From assembly GCA_951640165.1 (NCBI GenBank), contig OX621263.1, positions 5,602,501-5,666,500 on the forward strand: 64,000 nt of DNA, in the 5' to 3' direction. The translations under genes and the position numbers were made by a program. Source of the DNA: Pseudoips prasinana (taxonomy: Eukaryota > Arthropoda > Insecta > Lepidoptera > Nolidae). The notes under the pieces are model-generated. The model had not been told where the DNA came from, ran no database searches, and saw only the letters and a program-made list of their open reading frames with translations. Of this stretch, positions 53,270 through 64,000 are shown in pieces; position 1 is the stretch's first letter; every line of letters starts with the position of its first letter.

Positions 53270-53660
53270 GAATATATCACACTAATATTATAAAGCCGAA
53301 AGTTTGTAACTGTGTGAGTGTGTATGTTTGTTACTTCTTCACGTCTAAACGGCTGGAGCGATTTCAATAAAATTTAGTATGTAGTTAATTCACCCCCTGG
53401 ATTATAAAGATTAACGCAGGTAAAACCGCGGGGCACTGCTAGTAGCTTATAAATCCGAATAACACATAGGTAGGCTATAATTTATAAAGTACTAGCCGTG
53501 CCCGGCGGTTTTACCCGCGTTACACTTTATTAATTATAGTCTATGTGTTAATCCAGGGTGTGAGCTATCTCCATACCAAATTTTATTAAAATCGTTCCAG
53601 CCGTTTAGACGTGCAGAAGTAATAAACACACACTCACAAACATCCATCTTTATAATATAT
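53270..53660. repeat. Two facing fragments of the 'ctagctgtgccccgcgg' repeat
   Basis: An inverted fragment (about 53270-53450, with GTAAAACCGCGGGGC) is followed by a direct one (about 53490-53655, from ACTAGCCGTGCCCGGCGG). Together they form an imperfect inverted pair. Confidence 0.6.
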
Positions 53661-54236
53661 TTTATTTTTTATTTATTTATTAGAAACAAACAGTCTTACA
53701 AAACTCAGATACTTAAAAATAGAATGTATATAATTGTAGACCTAAAGTTTCCTATATGAGATACATACTATATGCTAAATAGCTCTTTTTTACTTAAAAT
53801 ATAATATACAAGTACAAGTATATGCCTCTCAGTTCCGAGAATTAATTTCTCGAAACTGAGAGGCATGCACCTATACTTATAATATTTAAAAGTTATTAGA
53901 TAAAATTAACAAACATACCGCAGGATTAAGTTCAGTTAGTTTAGAGCCCAGAAATATAATTTAAAGATTTTTTCAAGATTTTTTTAGTGTGATAAAGCGG
54001 GTGTAAGTAAATAACACCCAGACAAAGAACAAATAATCGAGCTTATCACACAAAGATTTGTGTAGGAATCGAACCCACGACCTCTGGCTTAGCGGTCAGG
54101 GTCATAACCTCTAAACCAACATGCCAGTCTTATCTGAAGCGCGAAAGTTTCGTCTTTAAAAGTAGAAATTAAGTTAATTTTGCAAAAAGCCTATTAAACC
54201 TGGTATGACATGGCAACCTTCAAGAAGCGAGCCTAT
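53661..54236. other. AT-rich DNA with a hairpin and a SINE-like B box
   Basis: A 20-bp stem hairpin lies at 53822-53866. A - strand tRNA-like segment lies near 54060-54125, with a GGGTTCGATTCC-like B box. Confidence 0.5.
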
Positions 54237-54603
54237 TCCGGATTTTTGGCGCCACCGCGGAAAAAGACTCATCGGGGGCATTGTTTCATTTTCGAAAACT
54301 GGTGTAAATTCGAGTTTTTATGTGTAAATATAGTGGATTTTTAGACATAACATCATGGACAATGTACACAAGTGGAGGAAAGTGCCACAATGCCGTGAAT
54401 TGCGATTTTCTGTGTTGAATCTAAAACTACATATAAGCCTCTAGTAAACTCTCCACTGCTTTACTGGGTTAGGACAAGGACAATGTATGACTTGACTATG
54501 ACGGACTTTACAGGACATTGACCAATAAATGAAATAAAAATATATTTTACTGAAGGCTCATAAGACCGAAGAAGCCAGAGCCGTAAAATTGAATAAAAAA
54601 AAA
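54237..54603 (+). mobile_element. Poly(A) retroposon of unknown class, copy 3
   Basis: It begins near GGATTTTTGGCGCCACCGCGG and ends in A. The flanks GAGCCTAT (54229-54236) and GAGCCTAT (54604-54611) form the target duplication. Confidence 0.8.
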
Positions 54604-54611
54604 GAGCCTAT

Positions 54612-55010
54612 ACCTTTCTTAAAGGCCGGCAACTCACTTGCGGCTCCTCTGGTATTGTGAGTGTCCATGTGCAGCGGTAATCACTTACCATCAGATGACC
54701 CACTTGCTCGTTTGCCATCCTATTCATTCGCTCAAAGAGCAGCCCGACTGGGGAAGTACCTCCACCTTACAGAAGACATTCCTTAATAATAACATTAATA
54801 ATTGTAATGTTTTGCTTCCGAGTGTGAGTAAGGTCGCCAGAGCTCATTGGGGTGGGAGGAAGGGTCAGCAACACTTGTTTGCTGACTTTTAAATGCCGCC
54901 AACGCACTTGCGGCTCTCTCAGGCTCTCTGGTGTTGCGAGTCTCCATGTGAAGCGGTAATCACTCATCATCAAGTGACCCACTTGCTCGTTTGCCAGCCT
55001 ATTTTATATA
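54612..55010. repeat. Dispersed repeat ('taccatcagatgacccacttgctcgtttgcc' family)
   Basis: This is a moth repeat with two internal copies of the block CACTTGCTCGTTTGCC (about 54701 and 54978). An inverted relative lies at 56862-57130. Its core resembles the 60-bp satellite unit. Confidence 0.65.
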
Positions 55011-56861
55011 AAAAAAAATAAACCACAAATTTTGGGTAATTAAAAACTGTTGATAAATTTATTAGAATGAAAATAATTCGCGCCAAAATATGACATTTGA
55101 AACTTATTACTTCAACCTTTTTTATTTAACGAGTATGCAAACGGTGCGGTGTGATAGCATTTCGGTACGGTTAATTTCGTTTCATACAGCCTCTTATTAT
55201 TTCTGCCTCGAAACCAGTTTTGCTGCCACGGGTCCTGGACAGTGGCTGTCAAAGTTATTTGAGGTCCGATTCTTTTTATTACCTAATTGAATTTGTAATA
55301 TTATTTTTGCGAAGATAATGAAGGATTTTTATTTGTTTATGGCAATCTGCTGAATATTTATAAAGGAGCATATTTTCCTTTTAAACTGCTAATGAAACAT
55401 TATTTTTGTGTTCAAAACTTAACATGAATAATTTTTAACTTTGTTTGATTAATTATTGAACATTAGTTAAGGCTTTCTTATAAAAATAGTAGATAGTACT
55501 GCTCTTAACGTGTGCATCTGTCAGTCTTATGCAATATGTAGCTTAAATATTATTAGCCAATACAAAAATTAAAGCTATCGGCATAGAAACGTAGATAGTA
55601 TTTTAAATATTTTTAGCTAGTTAATATTTTATCAAATACATTGCTGTAATTAAGTAGCGTAGGTATGTAATTAATGTTTTTTATAAATGTGTTAACGTGC
55701 TTTGAAATAGGGTAATACGTAGAATAACAATAAGAGGTAGGTATGTAATATTTTATTTTGAATTAATCAATACCTGATTATCACTCAAATAAAACAATAC
55801 ATAGATAAAGAAGACCTGTGTTCAAATACCGGGTCGTGTAAAACACATATTTTTTTAGTTTATTTTTGGTGAGGTAGGTGCTGTGATGCTGTAATTACTT
55901 TTGTGCTATCCCATCCCATCTGATCACGAGAGAAATGGAATAGAGTTCTCTTGTGAATTGACTATGTTAAATGATTAATTTAAAAAAAAATTATAATATA
56001 TCCCGCTCAGATCAGTGGAAACTAATACCATGGCTGAAATTGCACTAAGCATTAGACATTATATTATTACACATAATATAGATCCTACTAATATTATAAA
56101 TGCGAAAGTTTGTGAGTATGGATAGATGTATGGATGTTTGTTACTCTTTTACGGACGGATTTTGATGAAACTTTGTAGTAATATAGCTTATATATCCGAA
56201 TAACACATAGGCTATAATTTTCAAAGTTTAACGCGGATAAAACAGCGGGGGATAGTTAGTAAGTACATATAAATAAATAAATAATGCCATAATATCAACT
56301 GTGATTAATAATAGTTATTAGTTATTTTTAGTATATAATATCTTGTTGTTGTTTTCTTGTTTATTGAGACTTTTCTCCCGCAGTCAAACCGACTGATCGG
56401 TTTTGTGGGGTATTTTTCTGTACTTGTGATTTAATATTAAGGAAACAATAAATAATAATAAATATGTTATTATTTTTAAGATTTTATTTCAACAGTAATT
56501 CTTGCCCAAAGGACAAATTTACAAAACACAATATTTACAATGTTCATTTCTTTAGCAGGGGATATACTAATGCCCTACATAATTGACAGTGATTGATGGC
56601 ATCTGTATTTCTAGAGTAGCAGGATGTGTGGCAATTGTAACTATAATTAGAAATTCGTAAATAGACAGGAATAATTTAATTGTGAGTATTGAGAATATGA
56701 AAAGCTATTGAGGAATATCACTTAGTCTATATTGGTCTTTATTCGTTTCATGTTGAGTTGGTATGCTGATTACACAAGACTGCCTAGAATTGTTGTAAAT
56801 ATACCCAAAAACAAGTAAAATTAAGACTTAAGATGTTAGGATTTAAAGTTCTTTTTATGTC
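55011..56861. other. AT-rich intergenic DNA
   Basis: It contains an inverted fragment of the 'gccccgcgg' repeat near 56080-56270 and nothing else recognisable. Small frames here lack family motifs. Confidence 0.45.
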
Positions 56862-57130
56862 GCCCACAAACGAGTAAGCGGGTCACCTGATGGTAAGTTA
56901 TCACCGCCACCCATGTACAATCGCAACATCAGAGGTGTCACGAGTGCGTTGCCGGCCTTTAAAAAAGTCAGCAAAAAACTGTTGCTGCCCCCCATCCCGA
57001 TGAGCTCTGGCGACTTTACTCACGCGAAGAAACACAACATTATAGTCATTAATGAATGTCTTCTGTAAGGTGGAGGTACTTCCCCAGTTGGGATGCTTTT
57101 GAGCGAATCAACGCTGTGCTCTACCTCTCT
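56862..57130. repeat. Inverted copy of the dispersed repeat at 54612-55010
   Basis: It shares CAAACGAGTAAGCGGGTCAC and the 'gagctctggcgac' and 'gaagacattc' blocks in opposite orientation. Confidence 0.65.
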
Positions 57131-57699
57131 TAAATGCAATCTATATCCATTAATTTTTAGTAAGTAATTGGTTAAACCGTAGGTGTTGCAAGTTCCCATA
57201 TGTTACGGCCACCACTTACCATCATAAAGGTCAAAATACAGTTTAGCTGTAGGTATATAAAAAAATATTGTGATAAAAATGCGTCAAAATTATAGTCTAG
57301 TAATTAAATATACTGTAGATTGAATAATATCACTCTCTAATTTAATTATGTGCTAAAAGTAACAATAAAATAATTTCTTTAAATTATCTCGCAGCATCAA
57401 CACTTTGAGAAACTTTGTAACGAACCAACTGCCCACAATATATCTACATGCACGAGACGTAAGTTGAAGCTTTTTGACCAATGAACATTCTATATCGAAC
57501 CTTATCCCAGGGCCATACATCGTACTTTAGATAAACACAGCTCACAACTATGGTCACACTAATGCAATTTAAGTATACAATTAATATTGAACCTTATTCT
57601 CTAAACTTACGGTTTAAAGTTGGGTGAACAGACCAATTACGCTTGGTGTACGAACAAAACTTTTTTTGCCACCACAGGTAAAAATATCTTTAAACTCGA

Positions 57700-57975
57700 G
57701 TCAAATCCAGTGAAAATGCGACGCGGCGCGGTCCGTACGCGTCGTAATAAAAACTTATTTCTAATTTTACTAAGCTTTAGGGCTAAAGATTAATGTTTAA
57801 AATGACATATTCTAAATTAATGTGATCTTTGTGTTGTAGTCAGTGTATGTGTAACCGTTGACCCGATATGTTACGTTCTCAATTTAAAAACTGTTGAGAA
57901 ATCATTTAGTGGTGTGCAAAAGCTGTGTGGTACATTTTCAAAACAGGATTTCGTGATTTTAATACACCTATGGTA
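57700..57975 (+). promoter_or_regulatory. Possible promoter and first exon of a gene lying further right
   Basis: A short CpG-rich block (about 57718-57750, GCGACGCGGCGCGGTCC) is followed by ATG at 57970-57972 directly before a strong donor, GTAAGTTT. No second coding exon was found to the right, so this is only a suggestion. Confidence 0.25.
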
Positions 57976-58967
57976 AGTTTTAGATTATGATTGGAATAAA
58001 TAGTTGTATTTCGCAGTTTATACTGGGTGTGATGAAGGCCGGGAAGAACAAAGGGATTGGTAAACTAGTTTTGAAAGTAAGCGGCATAAAATTTCGTTAG
58101 TGAACCGGTAAGGATGTTTGTAAGATTCTTTGCCCGTTTTTTTTTGTTGGCAAAAAAAAGTAAGTGGGCGCCATAGATACGGCGGTTACCATTACTTTTG
58201 ATCTGGATAATTGTTTGGCTAGAACGTGTTTTTGATTATGTTCAAGATAAGCTAGTTTTGTACTAACAAACTTAAAAGTTAAATGGGTCTTAAAGCTACA
58301 TTTTGCAAGTTCGTTTACATATTGAGTTATTCTCATACTAGTTTAAGTTAGTTATCTAGTAGTTAGTTATGCTTTTTGAAATTAAGCAACCCATCCCATA
58401 AAATGACCTCTGATATTTATATGTGGTAAGTACTTAGGTACCTACCTACTTAAGTTAAACTATAGTCGCTTAATTTTAAAAATGTACGCGTATTTGTTGA
58501 TGTTGATTGTTAATAACTTAAATAAGGTTATTTATATAGGTGTTTCAAAATTGTTCTTAAAACAATTAAAGTAAGTGCGAAAAATATAAATAAACCGAAT
58601 GTATTGTTCAAATATTTAAATATGGTTGTTTTGAAAATGGTGTAATTAAAATTTGAGAAACAAAATAGCTTACTATAACGATACAGAAGAAAATAAATTA
58701 TTTTTACCTGCTATTATAACAAAAGGTCACCCCAATAACTGACCTAGTGTAAATTGTTGAACGTTTATTGACCAATGCCAATGACACTGATGGGTACGAG
58801 TAGGTATATTAGGTACTTTAATATTATTTGGAACATAACTCAACCTTCTTTGACAGTCAGAAAAAAATAAACAAAAGAATAATTAACGAGACCGTAAAAA
58901 TATTGAAAATAGACTGACATGTGGTCGGAGTCTTCTTAAATTTTTTTTCTCCTTTTTTTTAGTAATA
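57976..58967. other. AT-rich DNA, nothing recognisable
   Basis: If the ATG/donor at 57970 is real, this would be intron. No repeat family or exon was identified. Confidence 0.4.
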
Positions 58968-59212
58968 ATGTCATTATTCACACACGGTCATCTGATCCCA
59001 AATTAAGCTAAGCTTGCAGGTAGGTACTAAGGAAACCAGATAACTCATATACCTACTACTTTTCTTTTTGTAAATACATACTTATATAGACAGTTACTCT
59101 CAGACTCGGGAAAACAATATACAATATCTGTCCTGGGTGTGAAACAAACCTACGCCCTGCGGCGTGAAAGGCAAGCATTTACCAACCACGCCAACCAGCC
59201 CCCCCCTCCCTC
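58968..59212 (-). mobile_element. SINE-like repeat
   Basis: On the - strand there is a head GGTTGGCGTGGTTGGTAAAT with GCCTTTCACGCCG. A body follows with a segment shared with 51484-51610 and 20935-21015 ('cagatggccgtg...aataatgtcc'). Confidence 0.6.
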
Positions 59213-59319
59213 CTATATTGTAGGAGAAAGCCGACATGTCGGATACATGTCCGCTTCAGGGTCCGGATTAAGTCGTTTTTCTGAACATTGGCCATGATGA
59301 CAGACTTACCACCCGTCTT

Positions 59320-59359
59320 CTTTTCGTCCGTTTACCTTTACAGGTAAACGGACGAAAAG
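59320..59359. other. Perfect 18-bp hairpin
   Basis: CTTTTCGTCCGTTTACCT (59320-59337), a TTAC loop, and its exact inverse (59342-59359). Confidence 0.9.
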
Positions 59360-59589
59360 TAAAGGTATTTTTCTTCTACATCGTCCCCGTGCTCAGGTAT
59401 CAACATGTCGCGCACATTATAGCTATGAGTGCTTAAATACGAGAATCTAAACACACGTTTCTGATTCGAACTCCGAACCAATGGTTATAGTTGCTTCCAG
59501 TCTATATAAAATCCCCCGACATTAAAAAGAAGATGTTTCAATTCATTTTAATTGGAAGACTATGACTACACGTAGTCAATTTTTATTAC

Positions 59590-59940
59590 TTACAAGCTGC
59601 GCCCCGCGGTTTCACCCGCGTTTAAGTAGTTTTGGTGTTATACAATATCTATACTCACTCACAGACTTTCGCATTTATAATATTAGTAGAATGTGTACCT
59701 CTAGCGGTTTTGGCAGAGCACGCCAGAATAGCTTGCGAATGGTAGATTTTCCTACTTACTTGACTACATATTTTGGGCAATTCACACAATATCTTTATAA
59801 ATTGTAGCCTATGTGTTATTCCGATGTATAAGCTATATTATTGTAAAGTTTCAATAAGATCCATTCAGTAGGTTTTACGTGAAAGAGTAAAAAACATCCA
59901 TCCATACTTACATACTTTCGCGTTTATAATATTAAGTAGG
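59590..59940. repeat. 'gccccgcggtttcacccgcg' repeat, rearranged copy
   Basis: It starts CGCCCCGCGGTTTCACCCGC and holds the 'cctatgtgttattccga' and 'ttcgcgtttataatatta' parts. Unrelated sequence near 59690-59780 interrupts it. Confidence 0.6.
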
Positions 59941-60700
59941 ATAGGATTATTTATAGTCTCGTTAATTATTCTTTGGTTTATTTTGAGCTGACTAACAAAG
60001 AAGGTTGAGTTATGTTTCAAATTAACCTACCCGTGTCACTGGTCGGTAGTAGATGCCTTCACCGGTATGTAAGCAATTCGTTTAATTAACCTAACCACGC
60101 GGTCAGACTATAGATGGGTGAACGCCTAAGAGGTTTAATTTCTGAGTTCCTCCGTGCTTCGGAGGGCATGTTGAGTTAACAGGTCTAAGCAACTTAAAGA
60201 AGGGACGTCCAGTACAAGACCTATGCCTACACCAAGAAATATAAAAATTGCTATTATTGTTTGCTATTAGCACATAATAAGTAATCTAAATGGACAAACA
60301 AACACTCACTCACAAATTCTACACACACACTCACACTACACAAACATTGTAATTAGTAAGTTTAATTTTTACTATATTCATTTTTTCATAAAGCTAGTAG
60401 TATATTTAGATTAAGTAGGTACACAGTACTGTCAATAATTTATAACTATCGCCAAGATGTGACCCAGAGGTAGGAGCCTGATGATCTGTAACACAGATCT
60501 TACCTACTATAGACGCCAGTCTCTCACAAAGGCTTGATAGTTTATCCTCTGTATTATGCTTCACAGTCTTCATTCGACGGGATTTATGTTACATGTTGTA
60601 TTAGCGTTACCTAGCTTATACCTTGCACGGATTTTTAGAGGTAAGAATTCTTTTTTTTTTTTTTTTTACTAATATATTTATTTTAATATGTGGGTAGATG
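59941..60700. other. Intergenic DNA with repeat fragments
   Basis: It contains the 'tatagatgggtgaacgcctaag' repeat (about 60105-60190), a SINE-body fragment near 60455-60560 and a T-run at 60650-60667. Confidence 0.45.
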
Positions 60701-60863
60701 TCAGTTAATGTCACTTACCTCTACAGACTTTTCCTAAACGACAGAGTGTGAATATTAAATCATTCGGCGTTTCCGTGCTCAAGCCTTCGCACGTCTCCTA
60801 AACAGTTTATTATTTTGTGTCTGAGTGTGAAGTGTTTTTTGTGTGTGCTCTGTTATTTCAACG

Positions 60864-63800
60864 ATGGGAAAGAATAGAAAACACCAAAGGAGGGACGAAG
60901 ATATGCGTTGGAAGATAAAAAAAATTGGAGGAACAGTTATCAAAGTATAATGGACAAAGAAGTCCATCGCCCGACAAATATAACTCAGATTTTAGTGGCA
61001 CAACTTAGACCAGGTCATTAAACGATTTGCTGGATACACTCCTTTTGGGATTACCAGCCATTTCACTGGATACACCCTATATCGGGTTTCCAGATTGTGA
61101 GTCATTAGTGGATACGATTCAACACGAAGAAATATTACCACAGGTAGGTAATTAAACGACTTGCTGGATACACCCCTTGTGGGGATTGCCAGCCATTTCA
61201 CTGGATACACCCTATATCGGGTTTCCAGATTGTGAATCATTAGTGGATACGATTCAACACGAAGAAATATTACTACAGGTGTCAATATTGCCACCACACA
61301 TATGATCATCATCACCACCACAGATCTGAGATCTCTGTGCACCCTGACGCCCCTGTGCAGACAGATATTACCTTACTAACTCCACAAACAAGTACTTCAG
61401 GTATCATTCAAAATACTAGTACAAGTGAGTTGGAACTAGAGGAAGATATTCTTCAAATCGGAGCAACAACCAACCTCTACAAGCCCTCCAATACATAAAG
61501 CGAGGCCGCTGTGGCAAGATATCCTTGAAAAGGGTCTACCTAAGGATGTTAAACAGTCTTATAAAGGAATATCTTGTCCCAAAAAAGTGTGATTCTTTGG
61601 TTGCTCCTGCTCTCAACATGGGAATTAAGGCATCCTTACCTGAATCGTTAGTAAAACGTGATTAATCACTGTTATACAAGCAGAGACAAATTGGAGTTGC
61701 ATTGTCAGCCTTGGCAAGAGTTACGGTCTTATCGTATTGAATGAAACTTCAAAACTAAAACTCTTAAAACCGTTGAGTGATGCATGTCGTCTTCTTTGTA
61801 ATAGTCACTTTGCAGAGACAAAAACCCGACGATATTATGTAATGACTTCTATAAATAGTAAATTAAAGGATACTCGGCTCGAAAGCCACAGAAATGAGCT
61901 GTTATTTGAAGATAACGTTTCTGAGAAACGATGAGTGGCAAAGACTATCCACTAATCCGATGAAGCCCTTAAGAATATTCAGAAGTCTAAATTACAACAG
62001 GTAAATACAGCTACAAGTAACAACATTAGAGGCCGTTTAAACTTCGCTCGTCATAGAGAGAAACATATCTGCCACTGCGGCCGTCACAGAACAACTATAA
62101 GCGAAGCGGCGACGTCCCGCGCGCCGACCGTCCGTCCGTTGCCAGAAAAATTTCGTCCCCCTCCTTCACAGAGGCAGTAATTGACCACCAGGTATGTTAT
62201 GCTGGTCGACTATTACTTCTGTAAAAAGTGCTTCTATCTTGGGTAGAGGGTTACACAATTCCATTTAACTCTACCCACTATCAAAGTAGTAAACCAGCGT
62301 AAACCCTACCTAAGTCTAATTCAGATTCCTATGAATATGAAAATTGTATAAAAAATTTGTTGTAAATCAACGCAAAATCGTACTGCCAACACGAACCCGG
62401 TGAATTTTTACCTTCAGTGTTTTAGTACCGAACCCAAACGGGGACAAAACATTCATACTAAATCTAAAATGTCTCAATAAGTTTATTGACACAAAACATT
62501 TTAAAATTGAAGAATATCGTACAGCATCAAAACCGAGAACTGCTATATGGCAACAATAAATTTAAAAGATGCATATTTTTAGTGCATGTTCATGAATCAC
62601 ACAGAAAATACCTACGTTTTAGATATAACAATATTTTGTATCAATTTAATTGTCTTCCATTTGGTTTGAGCACATCACCATTTGTTTTCATAAAATTACT
62701 AAAACCTGTGATAGAAAATATATCAATTAATTTCCGTGGTATATCTCGATAACATTTTATGTAGGTATCGGTAGAACATGGCTAGAATGTCAAAATAATG
62801 TCGACATTACAAAAAGTATGTTTGAGAAACTAGGTTTCTTGATAAACTTTCAAAAAAGCTAATGTAAATTTTTTGGGTTTATTTCCGATTCAACCACCAT
62901 GAGGTGGAAACTACCGGATATAAAGAAAAATAAAATTATATTTCTTACTACTAAACATTGGTTGCCTTATTAGTAACTGTCTCACCGGCAATTAAATATT
63001 CATAGTTAAACACAAAATATTTCCAACAGTTTAAGTACTTAAGTTTAATTGATAACTCCAGTTACGAACAAATCGTAATAGTTCCTCAGACATTAATGCC
63101 TGACATGTTCTGGTGGCTAGATCATATTGATAATAGTTATATTTCATTATGTGTTGAAATATTTTCTGATGTCAGTAAAAGTGGGTATGCCTATTGTGAT
63201 GACAATGAGTGTTTTGGTTACTGGAAAAGCTATGCAATAAGTTTACACATTAATGAACTTTAATTAACGGCAGCTTTTCTCGCACTTCAAGGCTTTTCAA
63301 AACACCTTTACCAAAAAATTATTTTACTAAGAATCGATAATATAACTGCGATCTCGTGTACAGAATGGGTACCTAGTGTTCAGCATGAACATTTAAATTA
63401 AATTACTAGAGAAATCTGGAAATGGTGTGAATTACGAAGGATAACCATTTTTGCATCTTATATAAATACTAAGGACAATTTTAAAGCTGATCGAGTAACA
63501 CGAAAATAGTTTCAAGATACGGAATGGGAGTTATATCATAAAGCATACGAAGAAATCACGCAACAGTTTTGATTTCCAGAAATTGATCTTTTTGTCAGTA
63601 GATGTAATGCTAAGTGCTTTAATTATGTAACATGTAAAAATGATCCTGGAGCATGGGCAGTTGGTCCAATTACTTGGAAAAATAAGTTCTTCCACGCATT
63701 TCCACCATTCTCTTTAATTACAAAAGTTATACAAAAAGTAATAAATGAAAAAGCCGAGGGTACCTATATTGGTAGTTACCACACTGGCCAACATAACCGT

Positions 63801-64000
63801 GGTTTCCTTTATTTCACAAGATATTACATTCTGAACTATTCGTTTTGAAACCTTATATTTTTTTTTTTTTTTTTTTAACTTCTCCTTTCAGACAGAGCCA
63901 CAATCTACATCAGACCCTCAAATTGGTTGCCGCGAAAGTTTCAGGCAAGCTTTATGGAAAAAGTTTCTATCGCCTAGTACAGTAGAAATTATGTTTATCA
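60864..64000 (+). pseudogene. Decayed DIRS-like tyrosine-recombinase retrotransposon, running off the window
   Basis: From the ATG at 60864 a short coiled-coil-like gag start is readable, then broken. A gag-like part follows (about 61500-61935; for example QRQIGVALSALAR, read with frame changes, and LLKPLSDACRLLC). Reverse transcriptase is read at 62500-62760 with ESHRKYLRFRYNN, FNCLPFGLSTSPFVF and a frameshift near 62578. The expected YLDD segment is missing, and the sequence passes straight to IGRTWLECQNN. RNase H-like and methyltransferase-type parts are scattered to 63840. At 63895-64000 SFRQALWKKFLSPSTVE looks like the approach to a tyrosine recombinase. Many stops make this copy dead. 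DIRS-type elements have no integrase and insert by recombinase. Confidence 0.75.
61011..61276 (+). repeat. ~130-bp tandem duplication in the DIRS-like gag region
   Basis: Two copies (61011-61140 and 61141-61276) share GGATACACCCTATATCGGGT and end with ACGAAGAAATATTAC. They differ at a few bases and by a short indel. Confidence 0.9.

Overview
This window looks like lepidopteran (moth or butterfly) nuclear DNA. It is AT-rich, with short multi-exon genes using GT-AG introns. It holds several repeat families I know to be common in Lepidoptera, including the 'ctagctgtgccccgcggtttt' family, tRNA-type SINEs, R1- and Jockey-type LINEs and a short TTAGG stretch. Introns, intronless retroelement ORFs and the lack of operon structure exclude a prokaryote.

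Three ordinary host genes can be rebuilt exon by exon. They are a gamma-glutamylamine cyclotransferase/AIG2-like gene (20432-22761), a GPATCH4-like G-patch nucleolar protein gene (30809-36600) and the complex I subunit NDUFA12 (46564-50383). All three are on the + strand and all carry mobile DNA in introns or flanks. They show no functional link to one another.

Most of the rest is nested mobile DNA. (1) 1-6686: a PIF/Harbinger element with a Myb-like gene and a HARBI1 nuclease gene in convergent orientation. The nuclease gene has an in-frame stop and is split by a fresh Ty3/gypsy element (2213-6270) with identical LTRs, a CATAT target duplication and an intact gag-pol frame. (2) 6687-8093: an element with ~350-bp inverted ends, followed by a 5'-truncated R1-type LINE. 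(3) 9508-13018: a foldback-type element with ~750-bp inverted arms and an 8-bp duplication, itself carrying a LINE insertion. (4) 14781-~19975: a near full-length two-ORF LINE on the - strand. (5) 25945-27478: a 60-bp satellite array. (6) 27702-28937: a Transib deletion derivative with RSS-like ends and a CGTCG duplication. (7) 37297-41112: a Mutator/foldback-type element with 1.1-kb arms and a 9-bp duplication. (8) 41396-43946: an apparently intact Tc1/mariner-superfamily element with a three-exon transposase. (9) 44419-46076: a decayed pogo-like element. (10) 60864-64000: a decayed DIRS-like tyrosine-recombinase retrotransposon running off the right edge.

The observations most worth following are: the gypsy element's 16-nt perfect complementarity between its LTR and the primer-binding position, which suggests self-priming; the LINE ORF2 that has no AUG upstream of its catalytic Asn; the RAG-signal-like Transib ends; the satellite array that shares both flanks with a single-unit relative elsewhere in the window; and an unclassified poly(A) retroposon family, one copy of which ends 63 bp from the NDUFA12 start codon. 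All family assignments come from reading motifs by eye; no database search was run.
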